Origin: JAFARE01 sp963777285
GTDB taxonomy: Bacteria; Chloroflexota; Dormibacteria; Aeolococcales; Aeolococcaceae
DNA length: 64,000 bases
Assembly: GCA_963777285.1 (NCBI GenBank)
Contig: CAVZPR010000002.1
Coordinates: 1,359,088-1,423,087 of the forward strand
Direction: 5' to 3'
Shown piece by piece: positions 55,001 through 62,776 of this stretch (its first letter is position 1; each line of letters begins with the position of its first letter). The notes beneath the pieces were generated by a model. It saw nothing but the letters and a program-made list of their open reading frames with translations, was not told where the DNA came from and did not search any database. Made by a program: the position numbers and the translations under genes.

Positions 55001-55132
55001 AATGGCAACAGCGACAAGGGCTTCACCGCACCTCCTGTCGTTGACACTCCGAAAAGCACTGATACCGGAAAGAACAACGGCGTCGTCGTACCCGCAGAGT
55101 TCGGCACACCCTTAGCCGCCGAGGGTCGCTGA
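52022..55132 (+). CDS. DnaG-type primase fused to AAA+ helicase (TOPRIM protein)
   Basis: 1036 aa. CHC2 zinc finger with C40, H43, C61, C65 (CPFHDDHEPSL...WHCMGACQAGG); TOPRIM domain near 255-330 with Glu in VIVCEALLDAL and DxD in AYDRDAAGDKA; then an ATPase with a Walker A-like SSAAGKSALLEG near 610 and ILLTTTAVDVDEELLNRC; a winged-helix-like end (RELREHCGWGDTQLRLHLARL). Such primase-helicases start replication of phage satellites, plasmids and integrative elements. TTG start after GGAGGAGG. Its stop abuts the recombinase gene. Confidence 0.85.
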   Translation: MARVPEAELERLKAEVSLERLAEARGVQLRRHGADLLGLCPFHDDHEPSLLISPAKNLWHCMGACQAGGSVIDWVMRERGVSFRHAVELLRDLPFVAELPRRGTTVRTLAAPVAPDADDAELLRQVVGYYHVTLKESPEAQAYLEQRGLRNAELVERFQLGFANRTLGLRLPLGNRKAGADIRTRLQRLGIIRESGHEHFNGSLVVPVADRDGQITEVYGRKITSGLRQGTPLHLYLPGPHRGVWNEAALAVSEEVIVCEALLDALTFWCHGLRNVTSAYGVEGFTDDHLAALQHHQVKRVLIAYDRDAAGDKAAVQLAVRLVAAGIDAFRVQFPQGEDVNSFACGDLHSAADRLAERVRRAVWLGQGTPPTRPTLDTAPPSPARVILGRPRQTQLRAAKGSVGNVPLMSLPPFAADSEPAAEPEPPLASPLPPAPARDAAEQGDGDELVLCFGDRRWRIRGLDKVTSFDLLRVNVLVSRDNEQPAFHVDTLDLYSARQRAVFCKQASDELCVAEDVIHRELGRVLLCCEERAQERIREQMAPQQREVSLSDADEAAALELLRDPTLCDRILADLDACGIVGEETNKLVAYLAVVSRKLERPLAVVVQSSSAAGKSALLEGVLALVPEEERVKYSALTGQSLFYMEGQQLAHKVLALMEEEGAERAAYALKLLQSEGELSIASTGKDPATGRLVTHEYRVTGPVAILLTTTAVDVDEELLNRCLVLAVDEEREQTRAIHVRQREAETLDGLLRSRERDHVVALHRNAQRLLRPLLVVNPYAPQLRFVDSRTRTRRDHTKYLTLIRAITLLHQYQRERRTTHHRGEVVTYIEVIAADIALANRLADSVLGRSLDELPPQTRRLLTILDGHVRTLQDEHGLERSDVRVTRRELREHCGWGDTQLRLHLARLCELEHVIAHRDGRSVRYELLWDGRGDDGAPVLSGLLDPVQLQAYDDKAAGSAPTLPGSEAVSAGQMRPRNGPDAGQVRGAVSMANGNSDKGFTAPPVVDTPKSTDTGKNNGVVVPAEFGTPLAAEGR

Positions 55133-56209
55133 GTGCCGCTGAAGCGCGCCGTGGTCGGCGACCCCAGCGACGCCCGTGGCATGCACCGCGCGATCGCCGA
55201 CTTCGGCGAGGCGCTGCGCGTGGCCAACTACAGCGAGGACACCGCTGCGCACCGCGTCGTGTACCTCACCTGGTTCGCCGCCTGGCTGGAGGTGCGCGGC
55301 ATCACTCGGCCGGCGGAGGTGACCAAGCCCATCCTGGAGCGCTACCAGCGGGCGCTGTACCACCACCGCAAGGCGAACGGCCGGCCGCTGACGTTCGGCT
55401 CGCAGTACACGCAGTTGGTGGCCATCCGCTCGTTCTTCCGCTGGCTGGCGCGGCAGAACCGCATCCTCTACAACCCGGCCAGCGAGCTCGAACTGCCCCG
55501 GCTGGAGCGGCGCCTGCCCAAGCATGTGCTCAGCGCCACCGAGGCGGAGCAGGTGCTCAGCCAGCCCGACGTGACCACGGCCCACGGCCTCCGCGACCGG
55601 GCGCTCATGGAGGTGCTGTACTCGACCGGGCTGCGCAGAGCGGAGGTGATCGCGCTCTCCCTCTACGACCTCGACGCCGAGCGCGGAGTGCTGATGGTGC
55701 GTCAGGGCAAGGGGCGCAAGGACCGCATGGTGCCCATCGGCGAGCGGGCGATCGCCTGGTGCGAGCGCTACCTGGAGACCGTGCGGCCGGGTCACGCTCT
55801 GGAGCCGGACTCGGGCACGCTGTTCCTGACCAGCGAGGGGACGGCGTTCACCCCCAACCGGCTGACCGCGCTGGTGCGTGACTACATCGACGCGGCGGCG
55901 CTGGGCAAGCGGGGCAGCTGCCATCTGTTCCGGCACACCTGTGCCACGCTGATGCTGGAGGGCGGCGCCGACATCCGCTTCATCCAGCAGCTGCTCGGCC
56001 ACGCCGACCTCAGCACCACGCAGATCTACACCCAGGTGTCCATCCGCCAGCTGCAGCAGGTGCACCGGGCCACGCACCCCTCGGCGCTGGCGGAGCGGAG
56101 CCGGGACATCGGGTTGGTGGAGCCCAGCGCACCACCGGCGACAGTGGAGGCGCTGGCCGCCGAGCTGGCGCGCGAGGCAGTGGCGGAGGAGTCCGCCGGC
56201 GTCGCCTGA
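55133..56209 (+). CDS. Tyrosine recombinase/integrase
   Basis: 358 aa. SAM-like N-terminal domain (about 15-115) and catalytic domain with R168 (GLRRAE), K193 (QGKGRKDR), H264 and R267 (HLFRH), H290 (LLGHADLSTTQ) and the nucleophile Y299 (IYTQV): all six residues present. An Ala/Glu-rich tail of about 45 residues follows. GTG directly after the primase-helicase stop. The natural candidate for moving the repeated unit. Confidence 0.93.
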   Translation: MPLKRAVVGDPSDARGMHRAIADFGEALRVANYSEDTAAHRVVYLTWFAAWLEVRGITRPAEVTKPILERYQRALYHHRKANGRPLTFGSQYTQLVAIRSFFRWLARQNRILYNPASELELPRLERRLPKHVLSATEAEQVLSQPDVTTAHGLRDRALMEVLYSTGLRRAEVIALSLYDLDAERGVLMVRQGKGRKDRMVPIGERAIAWCERYLETVRPGHALEPDSGTLFLTSEGTAFTPNRLTALVRDYIDAAALGKRGSCHLFRHTCATLMLEGGADIRFIQQLLGHADLSTTQIYTQVSIRQLQQVHRATHPSALAERSRDIGLVEPSAPPATVEALAAELAREAVAEESAGVA

Positions 56210-56430
56210 GCCGTGGAAAGCGGACCTCCTCTCAACACCGCAGACAGCCCGCCTATCCTCCGCATCACCGCCCCATCTCCTTCTCCAGCCCATCTTCACA
56301 TCACCGCCGCCGTCCTCATCTCCACCCTTGCCCATGACCCCATCGCTGTTCTTTTCGCCTTGTGCGCATTTGCCCGCACACACTTGCATCGATGATGCTT
56401 TGAGCCCGGATTTGTATACGATGCTGCGTC
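56210..56430. other. Intergenic, pyrimidine-rich tract
   Basis: On the plus strand 56,225-56,350 is strongly C/T-rich with few G (for example CATCTCCTTCTCCAGCCCATC). No gene, stem-loop or terminator is clear. It follows the recombinase and could hold recombinase arm sites or replication signals; this is speculation. Confidence 0.35.
56415..56420 (+). promoter_or_regulatory. -10-like box
   Basis: TATACG, 10 nt before the GTG at 56,431, fits the leaderless pattern seen elsewhere in this window. Confidence 0.35.
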
Positions 56431-56859
56431 GTGGCCACGCCCAAGCATCGCGACCACATCGCCCGCGTCGCCTGCAGCGACGAGGTGTGGACCGCGTTCA
56501 AGAACCTCGCCCAGGTGGACGAATGGCAGCCCCTCAACGAGTATCTCGGCGAGCTGGTCGCCAAGGAGGTGGCACGCCAGCGGCGGCTGCGCGCGCGGGC
56601 TGAAGAGTCCACCGCCCGCGACGTGCTCGCCGCCCTCGACCAGGTGAAGGTGCTTCGCGACGACCTCGAAGGGATCACCCTCCGGCTCGAGCAGCTGGCG
56701 GCCACGCGCGAGCACCCGGCGCGGGGGCTCCGGCTGGAGGACCCGCCGACGCCCGAGGAGCGGGCCGAGTGGACCCGCCGGGAAGCGGAGCGGGAGGCAC
56801 GGGGCGACCCGTGGCGGCCGGCCACGGACGACGCCGGCGCGCCGGACTGGGAGCCCTGA
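56431..56859 (+). CDS. Hypothetical 142-aa protein, possible ribbon-helix-helix DNA-binding
   Basis: GTG start. The N-terminus RDHIARVACSDEVWTAFKNLAQVDEWQPLNEYLGELVAKEV has the strand-helix-helix look of RHH/CopG-like proteins; residues 50-95 form a coiled coil and the C-terminus is charged. No family is certain. Inside the mobile module, after the recombinase, where accessory partition or nicking-complex proteins are common. Confidence 0.6.
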   Translation: MATPKHRDHIARVACSDEVWTAFKNLAQVDEWQPLNEYLGELVAKEVARQRRLRARAEESTARDVLAALDQVKVLRDDLEGITLRLEQLAATREHPARGLRLEDPPTPEERAEWTRREAEREARGDPWRPATDDAGAPDWEP

Positions 56860-56946
56860 CGGTGGGGCCTTATATCACATTTCCGAAGTTGCCCAAGCCG
56901 GCACCGCATCCTTGGGCAACTTTGAAAAGGGTGTACACGCTGGGGA

Positions 56947-57144
56947 ATGAAGCTCTCCTTCCTCACCCTTCTGAAGTTCATTCCCGCGGCCGCAGCCGCA
57001 GCCGCAATCGGGTGGCCCGGTGACCTCCTCGTCCTCGCGGTGCTCGTCGCTTTCTGCCTCCGCTCCTACCGCGAGCACGCCGACTGGCTTGCCACTCGGA
57101 CACGGCGGCGCAAGCGTCGGCACCCACCCCGGCCTTCGGCCTGA
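56947..57144 (+). CDS. Small membrane protein, 65 aa
   Basis: ATG with GGGGA just upstream. Two hydrophobic segments (FLTLLKFIPAAAAAAAIGW and LLVLAVLVAFCL) followed by a very basic tail (TRTRRRKRRHPPRPSA). Cargo of the repeated unit. Unknown role. Confidence 0.5.
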   Translation: MKLSFLTLLKFIPAAAAAAAIGWPGDLLVLAVLVAFCLRSYREHADWLATRTRRRKRRHPPRPSA

Positions 57145-57162
57145 CCGGCCATCCCCGGCGGG

Positions 57163-57396
57163 ATGACCGGGCTCGACGCGGCCGACGCCAAGCGCACCGC
57201 CATGCTGCTCCGCGACGCCCGCGCGGTGCTACGCAAGGTCGATGTGCTCATGGCCACCGCCGCCACCGTCGACGACCCCGCGCTGCCGACGATCGCCGAG
57301 CTGCGCGCCGCCACCGAGCACCTGGTCGCCCAGCTCGCCCGCCGCGAGGAACACCAGCAGCGGCGCACGCGGGAAGCAGCACGCCGGAGTCGCTGA
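57163..57396 (+). CDS. Hypothetical 77-aa helical protein
   Basis: ATG after CCCGGCGGG. Mostly helical (DAADAKRTAMLLRDARAVLRKVDVLM; LRAATEHLVAQLARREEHQQRR) with a basic end. No family recognised. Confidence 0.45.
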   Translation: MTGLDAADAKRTAMLLRDARAVLRKVDVLMATAATVDDPALPTIAELRAATEHLVAQLARREEHQQRRTREAARRSR

Positions 57397-57604
57397 GAGC
57401 GCACCAGGGCGATCGAGCGCGCCGCTCGCGTGCCATCCTGCAGGCCTGTGCCGCCCGGAAGCGACCAGCCTCGACCTGGGAGACCTGACCCGCCCGCGGA
57501 TTTTGCACCCCCGATTCCGGACTTTGGACCCACCGTGTTACAGGGCTGGTGGGTCCACCTCGACCCGTTTCCGCCGGCCGCCTGACCCGATGTACCGTGC
57601 CCCC

Positions 57605-58096
57605 ATGCGACGGCCACGCATCGGCAAGCGGCTCACCGGCGTCAGCACTCCTTTCGGCGGTGCCTCCTGGGAGACGGTGCCCGACGCGGAGAAGGAGGCA
57701 CTCACCCGGTTGGTGACCTTCCTCGAGGACCGCCGCGTCCTCTACAGCCCGACCGAGGTTGAGGTCCCTCGGCACTGCGTCGAGTCCGTCCTGCAGATCC
57801 GGCAGTTCCTCATCGCCGGCGCCGGGCAGCTCCCCCGCGACAACGAGGTGGCCATCGCCATGCGCAACATGGCCGGCGCGTGCCGCCGCTTCCTCGACCT
57901 GGCGACACACGGCGACGGTCACATGCCGATGGGACCGCGCATGGATTGGGGGTTCGAGTCGTGGGCGTTCAACCAGGCGCTCGGTGAGCTGCGCGGCCAG
58001 GTCGGGATGTATCTGCAAGCGCTGCTTGCCTCGCACCACGTGCAGATCGACGGCGAGCTCGCGACCATCCTGCCGCCACCGCCAGAGGACAGCTGA
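57605..58096 (+). CDS. DUF6650-family protein
   Basis: 163 aa from ATG 57,605 (ATG 57,590 possible). KRLTGVSTPFGGASWE is the DUF6650 start as I know it; the rest is helical (YSPTEVEVPRHCVESVLQIRQFL). Function unknown for the family. Its stop overlaps the toxin NT2-CT2 ATG (TGATG), so it is co-translated with the toxin and belongs to the same unit. Confidence 0.6.
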   Translation: MRRPRIGKRLTGVSTPFGGASWETVPDAEKEALTRLVTFLEDRRVLYSPTEVEVPRHCVESVLQIRQFLIAGAGQLPRDNEVAIAMRNMAGACRRFLDLATHGDGHMPMGPRMDWGFESWAFNQALGELRGQVGMYLQALLASHHVQIDGELATILPPPPEDS

Positions 58097-58677
58097 TGTC
58101 TGGCTCGCCGCGCCGCCTGCCGCTGTGGCTGCTCGCTGCGCTGCTCGGACTCCTGCTGCTGCTCGCTCAAACCGCGCCCGTTCGCGCCGCCTCAACGGCT
58201 GAAACTCGCATCGGGGCATCGACCCTTTTCGCCGCTACTCACGTCGGCATCGCGAACGCTGAAAGCGGTGCACTGCAACCGGGAAACAGCGCGACGTACG
58301 ACGGAATCGCGGTGGGTGATCTCTTCGCCACAGATGCAACTGCGGATGCCGGCAGCACTCTGTTCCACTACACGTCCGCCGAGCCAGGGTCGGTGTTCGA
58401 CAAGGGCTTGCTGCCGGGCAGCGACGGCAACGTCTACCTGACACCGGATGGTGAGCTCAGTCCGATCCAGGCGCACATTGACCTGGGGTTGCCTGGAGGT
58501 CGAGGGTTTCCGTCTCACGTGTTCTCGGTCGATGCCAACGCGTTGTCTGAATACCTCGGCGAGGATCTCCCCGCGGCGACCCGGGTGGCAGGAATGCCTG
58601 GTGGCGGTGCTGGCGGTGGTTGGGAAGTTCCGATCAACGGGCCGATTCCGCCGTGGTTGCTGCAGCTGGTGCGGTGA
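58096..58677 (+). CDS. Exported ART-like toxin NT2-CT2
   Basis: 193 aa. Leader NT2 (residues 1-77) has a clean signal peptide (LWLLAALLGLLLLLAQTAPVRA, cleavage after AXA) and no similarity to NT1. From residue 78 the tip is identical at DNA level to CT2 at 50,683 with HYT, VYLTP and the late Glu. The same tip on two unrelated leaders, joined in the same frame, is the key observation of this window. Followed by its immunity candidate with TGATG. Confidence 0.72.
   Translation: MSGSPRRLPLWLLAALLGLLLLLAQTAPVRAASTAETRIGASTLFAATHVGIANAESGALQPGNSATYDGIAVGDLFATDATADAGSTLFHYTSAEPGSVFDKGLLPGSDGNVYLTPDGELSPIQAHIDLGLPGGRGFPSHVFSVDANALSEYLGEDLPAATRVAGMPGGGAGGGWEVPINGPIPPWLLQLVR
58327..58337 (+). repeat. 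Junction core GCCACAGATGC, copy 3 (NT2|CT2)
   Basis: Start of copy B. In the recombination model this is the att site of the free circle, lying within the toxin gene. Confidence 0.75.
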
Positions 58678-59006
58678 TGACCAAGGAAGACGTACTGCGG
58701 TCGTTCAGCATGGCTCTGGAAACGCCGGCCGCTGAGAAAGATGGGAACGTGCTTGCGGACGAGTTACAGCGGCGAGCAGCACGGTTCGTGACGAAGGATC
58801 GGGCGGGGCTCGTGGAGGCAACGCGGGACTGGCTGTGTTCGAACGACGCGGTGCTCGCATTGCAGGCTGCGGTGTTGGTGCGTGAGTTCCACTTGGTGGA
58901 GCTGCGTGAAGAGACAGAGCGCGTTCATCGCAAGGTGGCGTCGGGAGTGTTCATGAAACCATCATCGGCATGGGTCTTCGAGCAGGCGGTGCGCAGCCTA
59001 GCGTGA
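58677..59006 (+). CDS. Putative immunity protein to CT2, copy B
   Basis: Identical to the 109-aa protein at 51,033, again coupled TGATG to the toxin. Confidence 0.6.
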   Translation: MTKEDVLRSFSMALETPAAEKDGNVLADELQRRAARFVTKDRAGLVEATRDWLCSNDAVLALQAAVLVREFHLVELREETERVHRKVASGVFMKPSSAWVFEQAVRSLA

Positions 59007-59251
59007 GCAGCAAGCGCACGCCGCCGCCAGCAGTGGTGGAGCAGGCGAAGCACCATCGCGGCCAATGGCTGTACGAGATCGTTGGGTCCTTTGGTCCGCA
59101 CGACCGGGTTCCGCCGGAGGCGATCCGCGGAGCCTGGAGGGTCGACGACGAGGGCAGGATCGTCGGGGAGTTCATCCCCAACAAGAAGTTCAGAGAGCCG
59201 ACGCCGGACGGAGCTACCCCTTCGTCGCCAGGCGACGCACCTCGCGTTTGA
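59003..59251 (+). CDS. Hypothetical 82-aa protein, copy B
   Basis: Identical to the gene at 51,359, with the same GTGA overlap and the same convergent overlap with the XRE gene. Confidence 0.55.
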   Translation: MSSKRTPPPAVVEQAKHHRGQWLYEIVGSFGPHDRVPPEAIRGAWRVDDEGRIVGEFIPNKKFREPTPDGATPSSPGDAPRV

Positions 59252-59552
59252 GGACCAGACCCTCGATCAGTGATTTGACCAGGCGCTTGCTGTCCGCGTC
59301 GAGCTGAGAAGCGGCCTCGAAGTCGAGGCGGAGGTCGTCGTCCGGTCCGCGCTCGGCGGTGTCGAAGACGAGCAGGTCAGAGGGCACAGAGAGAGCGACG
59401 GCGAGCCGCCGGAGGGCGTCGAGGGTGGGTTGCCCGCTGCCGGTCTCGTACTTGCGGATCATCGAGACGTGGAGCTCGGCGTGGTCGGCGAGGGCCTGTT
59501 GGGTGAGGTTGCGCTCCTTGCGCAGGGTGGCGAGACGGTCAGGAAACGGCAT
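59214..59552 (-). CDS. XRE-family regulator, copy B
   Basis: Identical to the 112-aa regulator at 51,570-51,908. Two copies of a repressor could hold both elements silent. Confidence 0.88.
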   Translation of the reverse strand: MPFPDRLATLRKERNLTQQALADHAELHVSMIRKYETGSGQPTLDALRRLAVALSVPSDLLVFDTAERGPDDDLRLDFEAASQLDADSKRLVKSLIEGLVLKREVRRLATKG

Positions 59553-59594
59553 GGCGACAAGCGCCAGGCTACGGGGCTGGTGCGGATCATCTCG

Positions 59595-59624
59595 CCTGAA
59601 CATTCCGACTAGTATATGCTCAGG
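59595..59624. promoter_or_regulatory. Operator candidate, copy B
   Basis: Same inverted repeat (CCTGAACAT / ATGCTCAGG) as at 51,951-51,980. Confidence 0.5.
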
Positions 59625-59665
59625 ATACAGAGTTGCCTACTTGACAGATTTTCGGAGGAGGCCGG

Positions 59666-62600
59666 TTGGCCAGGGTCCCGGAGGCGGAGCTGGAGCGGCT
59701 CAAGGCGGAGGTGTCGCTGGAGCGACTGGCCGAGGCCAGGGGCGTGCAGCTCCGCCGCCACGGTGCCGACCTGCTTGGGCTCTGCCCCTTCCACGACGAC
59801 CACGAGCCCTCGCTGCTGATCTCGCCGGCCAAGAACCTCTGGCACTGCATGGGTGCTTGCCAGGCGGGGGGCTCGGTGATCGACTGGGTGATGCGCGAGC
59901 GTGGGGTGAGCTTCCGGCACGCGGTGGAGCTGCTGCGCGATCTTCCTTTCGTCGCTGAGCTGCCGCGACGCGGGACCACGGTGCGCACGCTGGCGGCGCC
60001 GGTGGCGCCCGACGCCGACGACGCCGAGCTGCTGCGCCAGGTGGTCGGCTATTACCACGTGACGCTGAAGGAGTCGCCGGAGGCGCAGGCGTACCTCGAG
60101 CAGCGCGGGCTGCGCAACGCTGAGCTGGTGGAACGGTTCCAGCTCGGCTTCGCCAACCGGACCCTGGGGCTGCGCCTGCCGCTCGGCAATCGCAAAGCTG
60201 GCGCCGACATTCGAACCCGGTTGCAGCGGCTGGGGATTATCCGCGAGAGCGGCCACGAGCACTTCAACGGCTCGCTCGTGGTCCCTGTTGCAGACAGAGA
60301 TGGCCAGATCACCGAGGTGTACGGGCGCAAGATCACGTCCGGTCTTCGGCAAGGGACGCCGCTGCACCTGTACCTGCCCGGTCCGCACCGCGGCGTGTGG
60401 AACGAGGCGGCGCTGGCGGTGAGCGAGGAGGTGATCGTCTGCGAGGCGCTGCTCGACGCGCTCACCTTCTGGTGTCACGGGCTGCGCAACGTCACCAGCG
60501 CGTACGGCGTGGAGGGGTTCACCGACGACCACCTCGCCGCGCTGCAACACCATCAGGTCAAGCGCGTGCTCATCGCCTACGACCGTGACGCCGCCGGCGA
60601 CAAGGCGGCGGTGCAGCTGGCCGTGCGCCTGGTGGCCGCGGGCATCGACGCGTTCCGGGTGCAGTTCCCCCAGGGCGAGGACGTGAACAGCTTCGCCTGC
60701 GGTGATCTGCACAGCGCGGCGGACCGGCTCGCCGAGCGGGTGCGCCGGGCGGTCTGGCTGGGCCAGGGGACTCCACCGACGCGACCGACGCTCGACACTG
60801 CACCGCCATCACCGGCACGCGTGATCCTGGGCCGGCCTCGGCAGACGCAGCTGCGGGCGGCGAAAGGGAGCGTGGGCAATGTGCCCTTGATGTCGCTTCC
60901 TCCTTTCGCTGCCGACAGCGAACCAGCGGCTGAACCGGAGCCGCCGCTGGCCTCGCCGCTGCCGCCGGCGCCGGCGCGCGATGCCGCGGAGCAAGGCGAC
61001 GGCGACGAGCTGGTGCTGTGTTTCGGTGATCGCCGCTGGCGGATTCGCGGGCTGGACAAGGTGACGAGCTTCGACCTCCTGCGCGTGAACGTGCTGGTCT
61101 CGCGTGACAACGAGCAGCCCGCCTTCCATGTGGACACGCTCGACCTGTACTCGGCGCGGCAGCGGGCGGTGTTCTGCAAGCAGGCGAGTGACGAGCTCTG
61201 CGTCGCCGAGGACGTGATCCATCGCGAGCTGGGTCGGGTGCTGCTCTGCTGCGAGGAGCGGGCGCAGGAGCGCATCCGCGAACAGATGGCGCCGCAGCAG
61301 CGTGAGGTGTCGCTCAGCGACGCGGACGAGGCGGCAGCCCTGGAGCTGCTCCGCGATCCCACCCTCTGTGATCGCATCCTCGCTGACCTTGACGCCTGCG
61401 GGATCGTCGGCGAGGAGACCAACAAGCTGGTGGCGTACTTGGCGGTGGTCAGCCGCAAGCTGGAGCGTCCCCTGGCGGTGGTGGTGCAGTCGTCGTCGGC
61501 GGCAGGCAAGTCAGCACTCCTCGAGGGCGTGCTCGCGCTGGTGCCTGAGGAGGAGCGGGTGAAGTACTCGGCGCTCACCGGGCAGTCCCTCTTCTACATG
61601 GAGGGACAGCAGCTCGCCCACAAGGTGCTCGCCCTCATGGAGGAGGAGGGCGCCGAGCGCGCCGCCTACGCGTTGAAGCTGTTGCAGAGTGAGGGCGAGC
61701 TGAGCATCGCTTCGACCGGCAAGGACCCGGCCACGGGGCGGCTGGTGACCCACGAGTACCGGGTCACCGGGCCGGTGGCGATCCTGCTCACCACCACCGC
61801 GGTGGACGTCGACGAGGAGCTGCTCAACCGCTGCCTGGTACTGGCCGTCGACGAGGAGCGCGAGCAGACCCGGGCCATCCATGTGCGCCAGCGCGAGGCG
61901 GAGACGCTCGACGGTCTGCTGCGCAGCCGCGAGCGCGATCACGTCGTCGCGCTGCACCGCAACGCGCAGCGCCTGCTCCGTCCGCTGCTGGTGGTGAACC
62001 CCTACGCCCCGCAGCTGCGCTTCGTGGACAGCCGCACGCGGACGCGCCGCGATCACACTAAGTACCTGACCCTGATCCGGGCCATCACGCTGCTGCATCA
62101 GTACCAGCGCGAACGCCGGACCACGCACCACCGCGGCGAGGTGGTGACGTACATCGAGGTGATCGCGGCGGACATCGCCCTGGCCAACCGGCTCGCCGAT
62201 TCGGTGCTGGGCCGCTCCCTCGACGAGCTGCCACCGCAGACGCGGCGGTTGCTGACGATCCTCGACGGCCACGTGCGCACGCTGCAGGATGAACACGGAT
62301 TGGAGCGCAGCGACGTGCGCGTCACTCGGCGGGAGCTGCGCGAGCACTGCGGCTGGGGCGACACGCAGCTGCGTCTCCACCTGGCCCGGCTTTGCGAGCT
62401 GGAGCATGTGATCGCCCACCGCGACGGGCGCAGTGTCCGCTACGAGCTGCTCTGGGACGGCCGCGGCGACGACGGCGCTCCTGTCCTCAGCGGGCTGCTC
62501 GATCCTGTGCAGCTGCAGGCGTACGACGACAAAGCCGCGGGGTCTGCGCCGACCCTGCCGGGGTCGGAGGCGGTATCCGCGGGGCAGATGCGGCCCCGAA

Positions 62601-62776
62601 ACGGCCCGGATGCGGGCCAGGTGCGGGGTGCCGTTTCGATGGCAAATGGCAACAGCGACAAGGGCTTCACCGCACCTCCTGTCGTTGACACTCCGAAAAG
62701 CACTGATACCGGAAAGAACAACGGCGTCGTCGTACCCGCAGAGTTCGGCACACCCTTAGCCGCCGAGGGTCGCTGA
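59666..62776 (+). CDS. DnaG-type primase fused to AAA+ helicase, copy B
   Basis: Identical to the 1036-aa protein at 52,022: CHC2 finger, TOPRIM, ATPase and winged-helix end all intact. Confidence 0.85.
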   Translation: MARVPEAELERLKAEVSLERLAEARGVQLRRHGADLLGLCPFHDDHEPSLLISPAKNLWHCMGACQAGGSVIDWVMRERGVSFRHAVELLRDLPFVAELPRRGTTVRTLAAPVAPDADDAELLRQVVGYYHVTLKESPEAQAYLEQRGLRNAELVERFQLGFANRTLGLRLPLGNRKAGADIRTRLQRLGIIRESGHEHFNGSLVVPVADRDGQITEVYGRKITSGLRQGTPLHLYLPGPHRGVWNEAALAVSEEVIVCEALLDALTFWCHGLRNVTSAYGVEGFTDDHLAALQHHQVKRVLIAYDRDAAGDKAAVQLAVRLVAAGIDAFRVQFPQGEDVNSFACGDLHSAADRLAERVRRAVWLGQGTPPTRPTLDTAPPSPARVILGRPRQTQLRAAKGSVGNVPLMSLPPFAADSEPAAEPEPPLASPLPPAPARDAAEQGDGDELVLCFGDRRWRIRGLDKVTSFDLLRVNVLVSRDNEQPAFHVDTLDLYSARQRAVFCKQASDELCVAEDVIHRELGRVLLCCEERAQERIREQMAPQQREVSLSDADEAAALELLRDPTLCDRILADLDACGIVGEETNKLVAYLAVVSRKLERPLAVVVQSSSAAGKSALLEGVLALVPEEERVKYSALTGQSLFYMEGQQLAHKVLALMEEEGAERAAYALKLLQSEGELSIASTGKDPATGRLVTHEYRVTGPVAILLTTTAVDVDEELLNRCLVLAVDEEREQTRAIHVRQREAETLDGLLRSRERDHVVALHRNAQRLLRPLLVVNPYAPQLRFVDSRTRTRRDHTKYLTLIRAITLLHQYQRERRTTHHRGEVVTYIEVIAADIALANRLADSVLGRSLDELPPQTRRLLTILDGHVRTLQDEHGLERSDVRVTRRELREHCGWGDTQLRLHLARLCELEHVIAHRDGRSVRYELLWDGRGDDGAPVLSGLLDPVQLQAYDDKAAGSAPTLPGSEAVSAGQMRPRNGPDAGQVRGAVSMANGNSDKGFTAPPVVDTPKSTDTGKNNGVVVPAEFGTPLAAEGR

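Larger units (their letters stand above)
50683..56356 (+). repeat. Direct repeat, copy A (period 7,644 bp)
   Basis: Every base I compared is identical to 58,327-64,000, and all gene coordinates shift by 7,644. The right end is unknown because copy B is cut by the window. Contains CT2, the 109- and 82-aa genes, XRE regulator, primase-helicase, tyrosine recombinase and following intergenic DNA. Confidence 0.92.

Noticed and set aside
52022..55132. Anti-phage defence system (primase or ATPase effector)
   Set aside because: The CHC2-TOPRIM-helicase order with a neighbouring recombinase and XRE switch is that of element replication; no nuclease or effector partner is coded beside it.
55133..56209. 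XerC/XerD chromosome dimer resolvase
   Set aside because: Although the core resembles XerCD, it is duplicated, has a long C-terminal tail, and is joined to a primase-helicase in a mobile unit; a housekeeping role is not supported by context.
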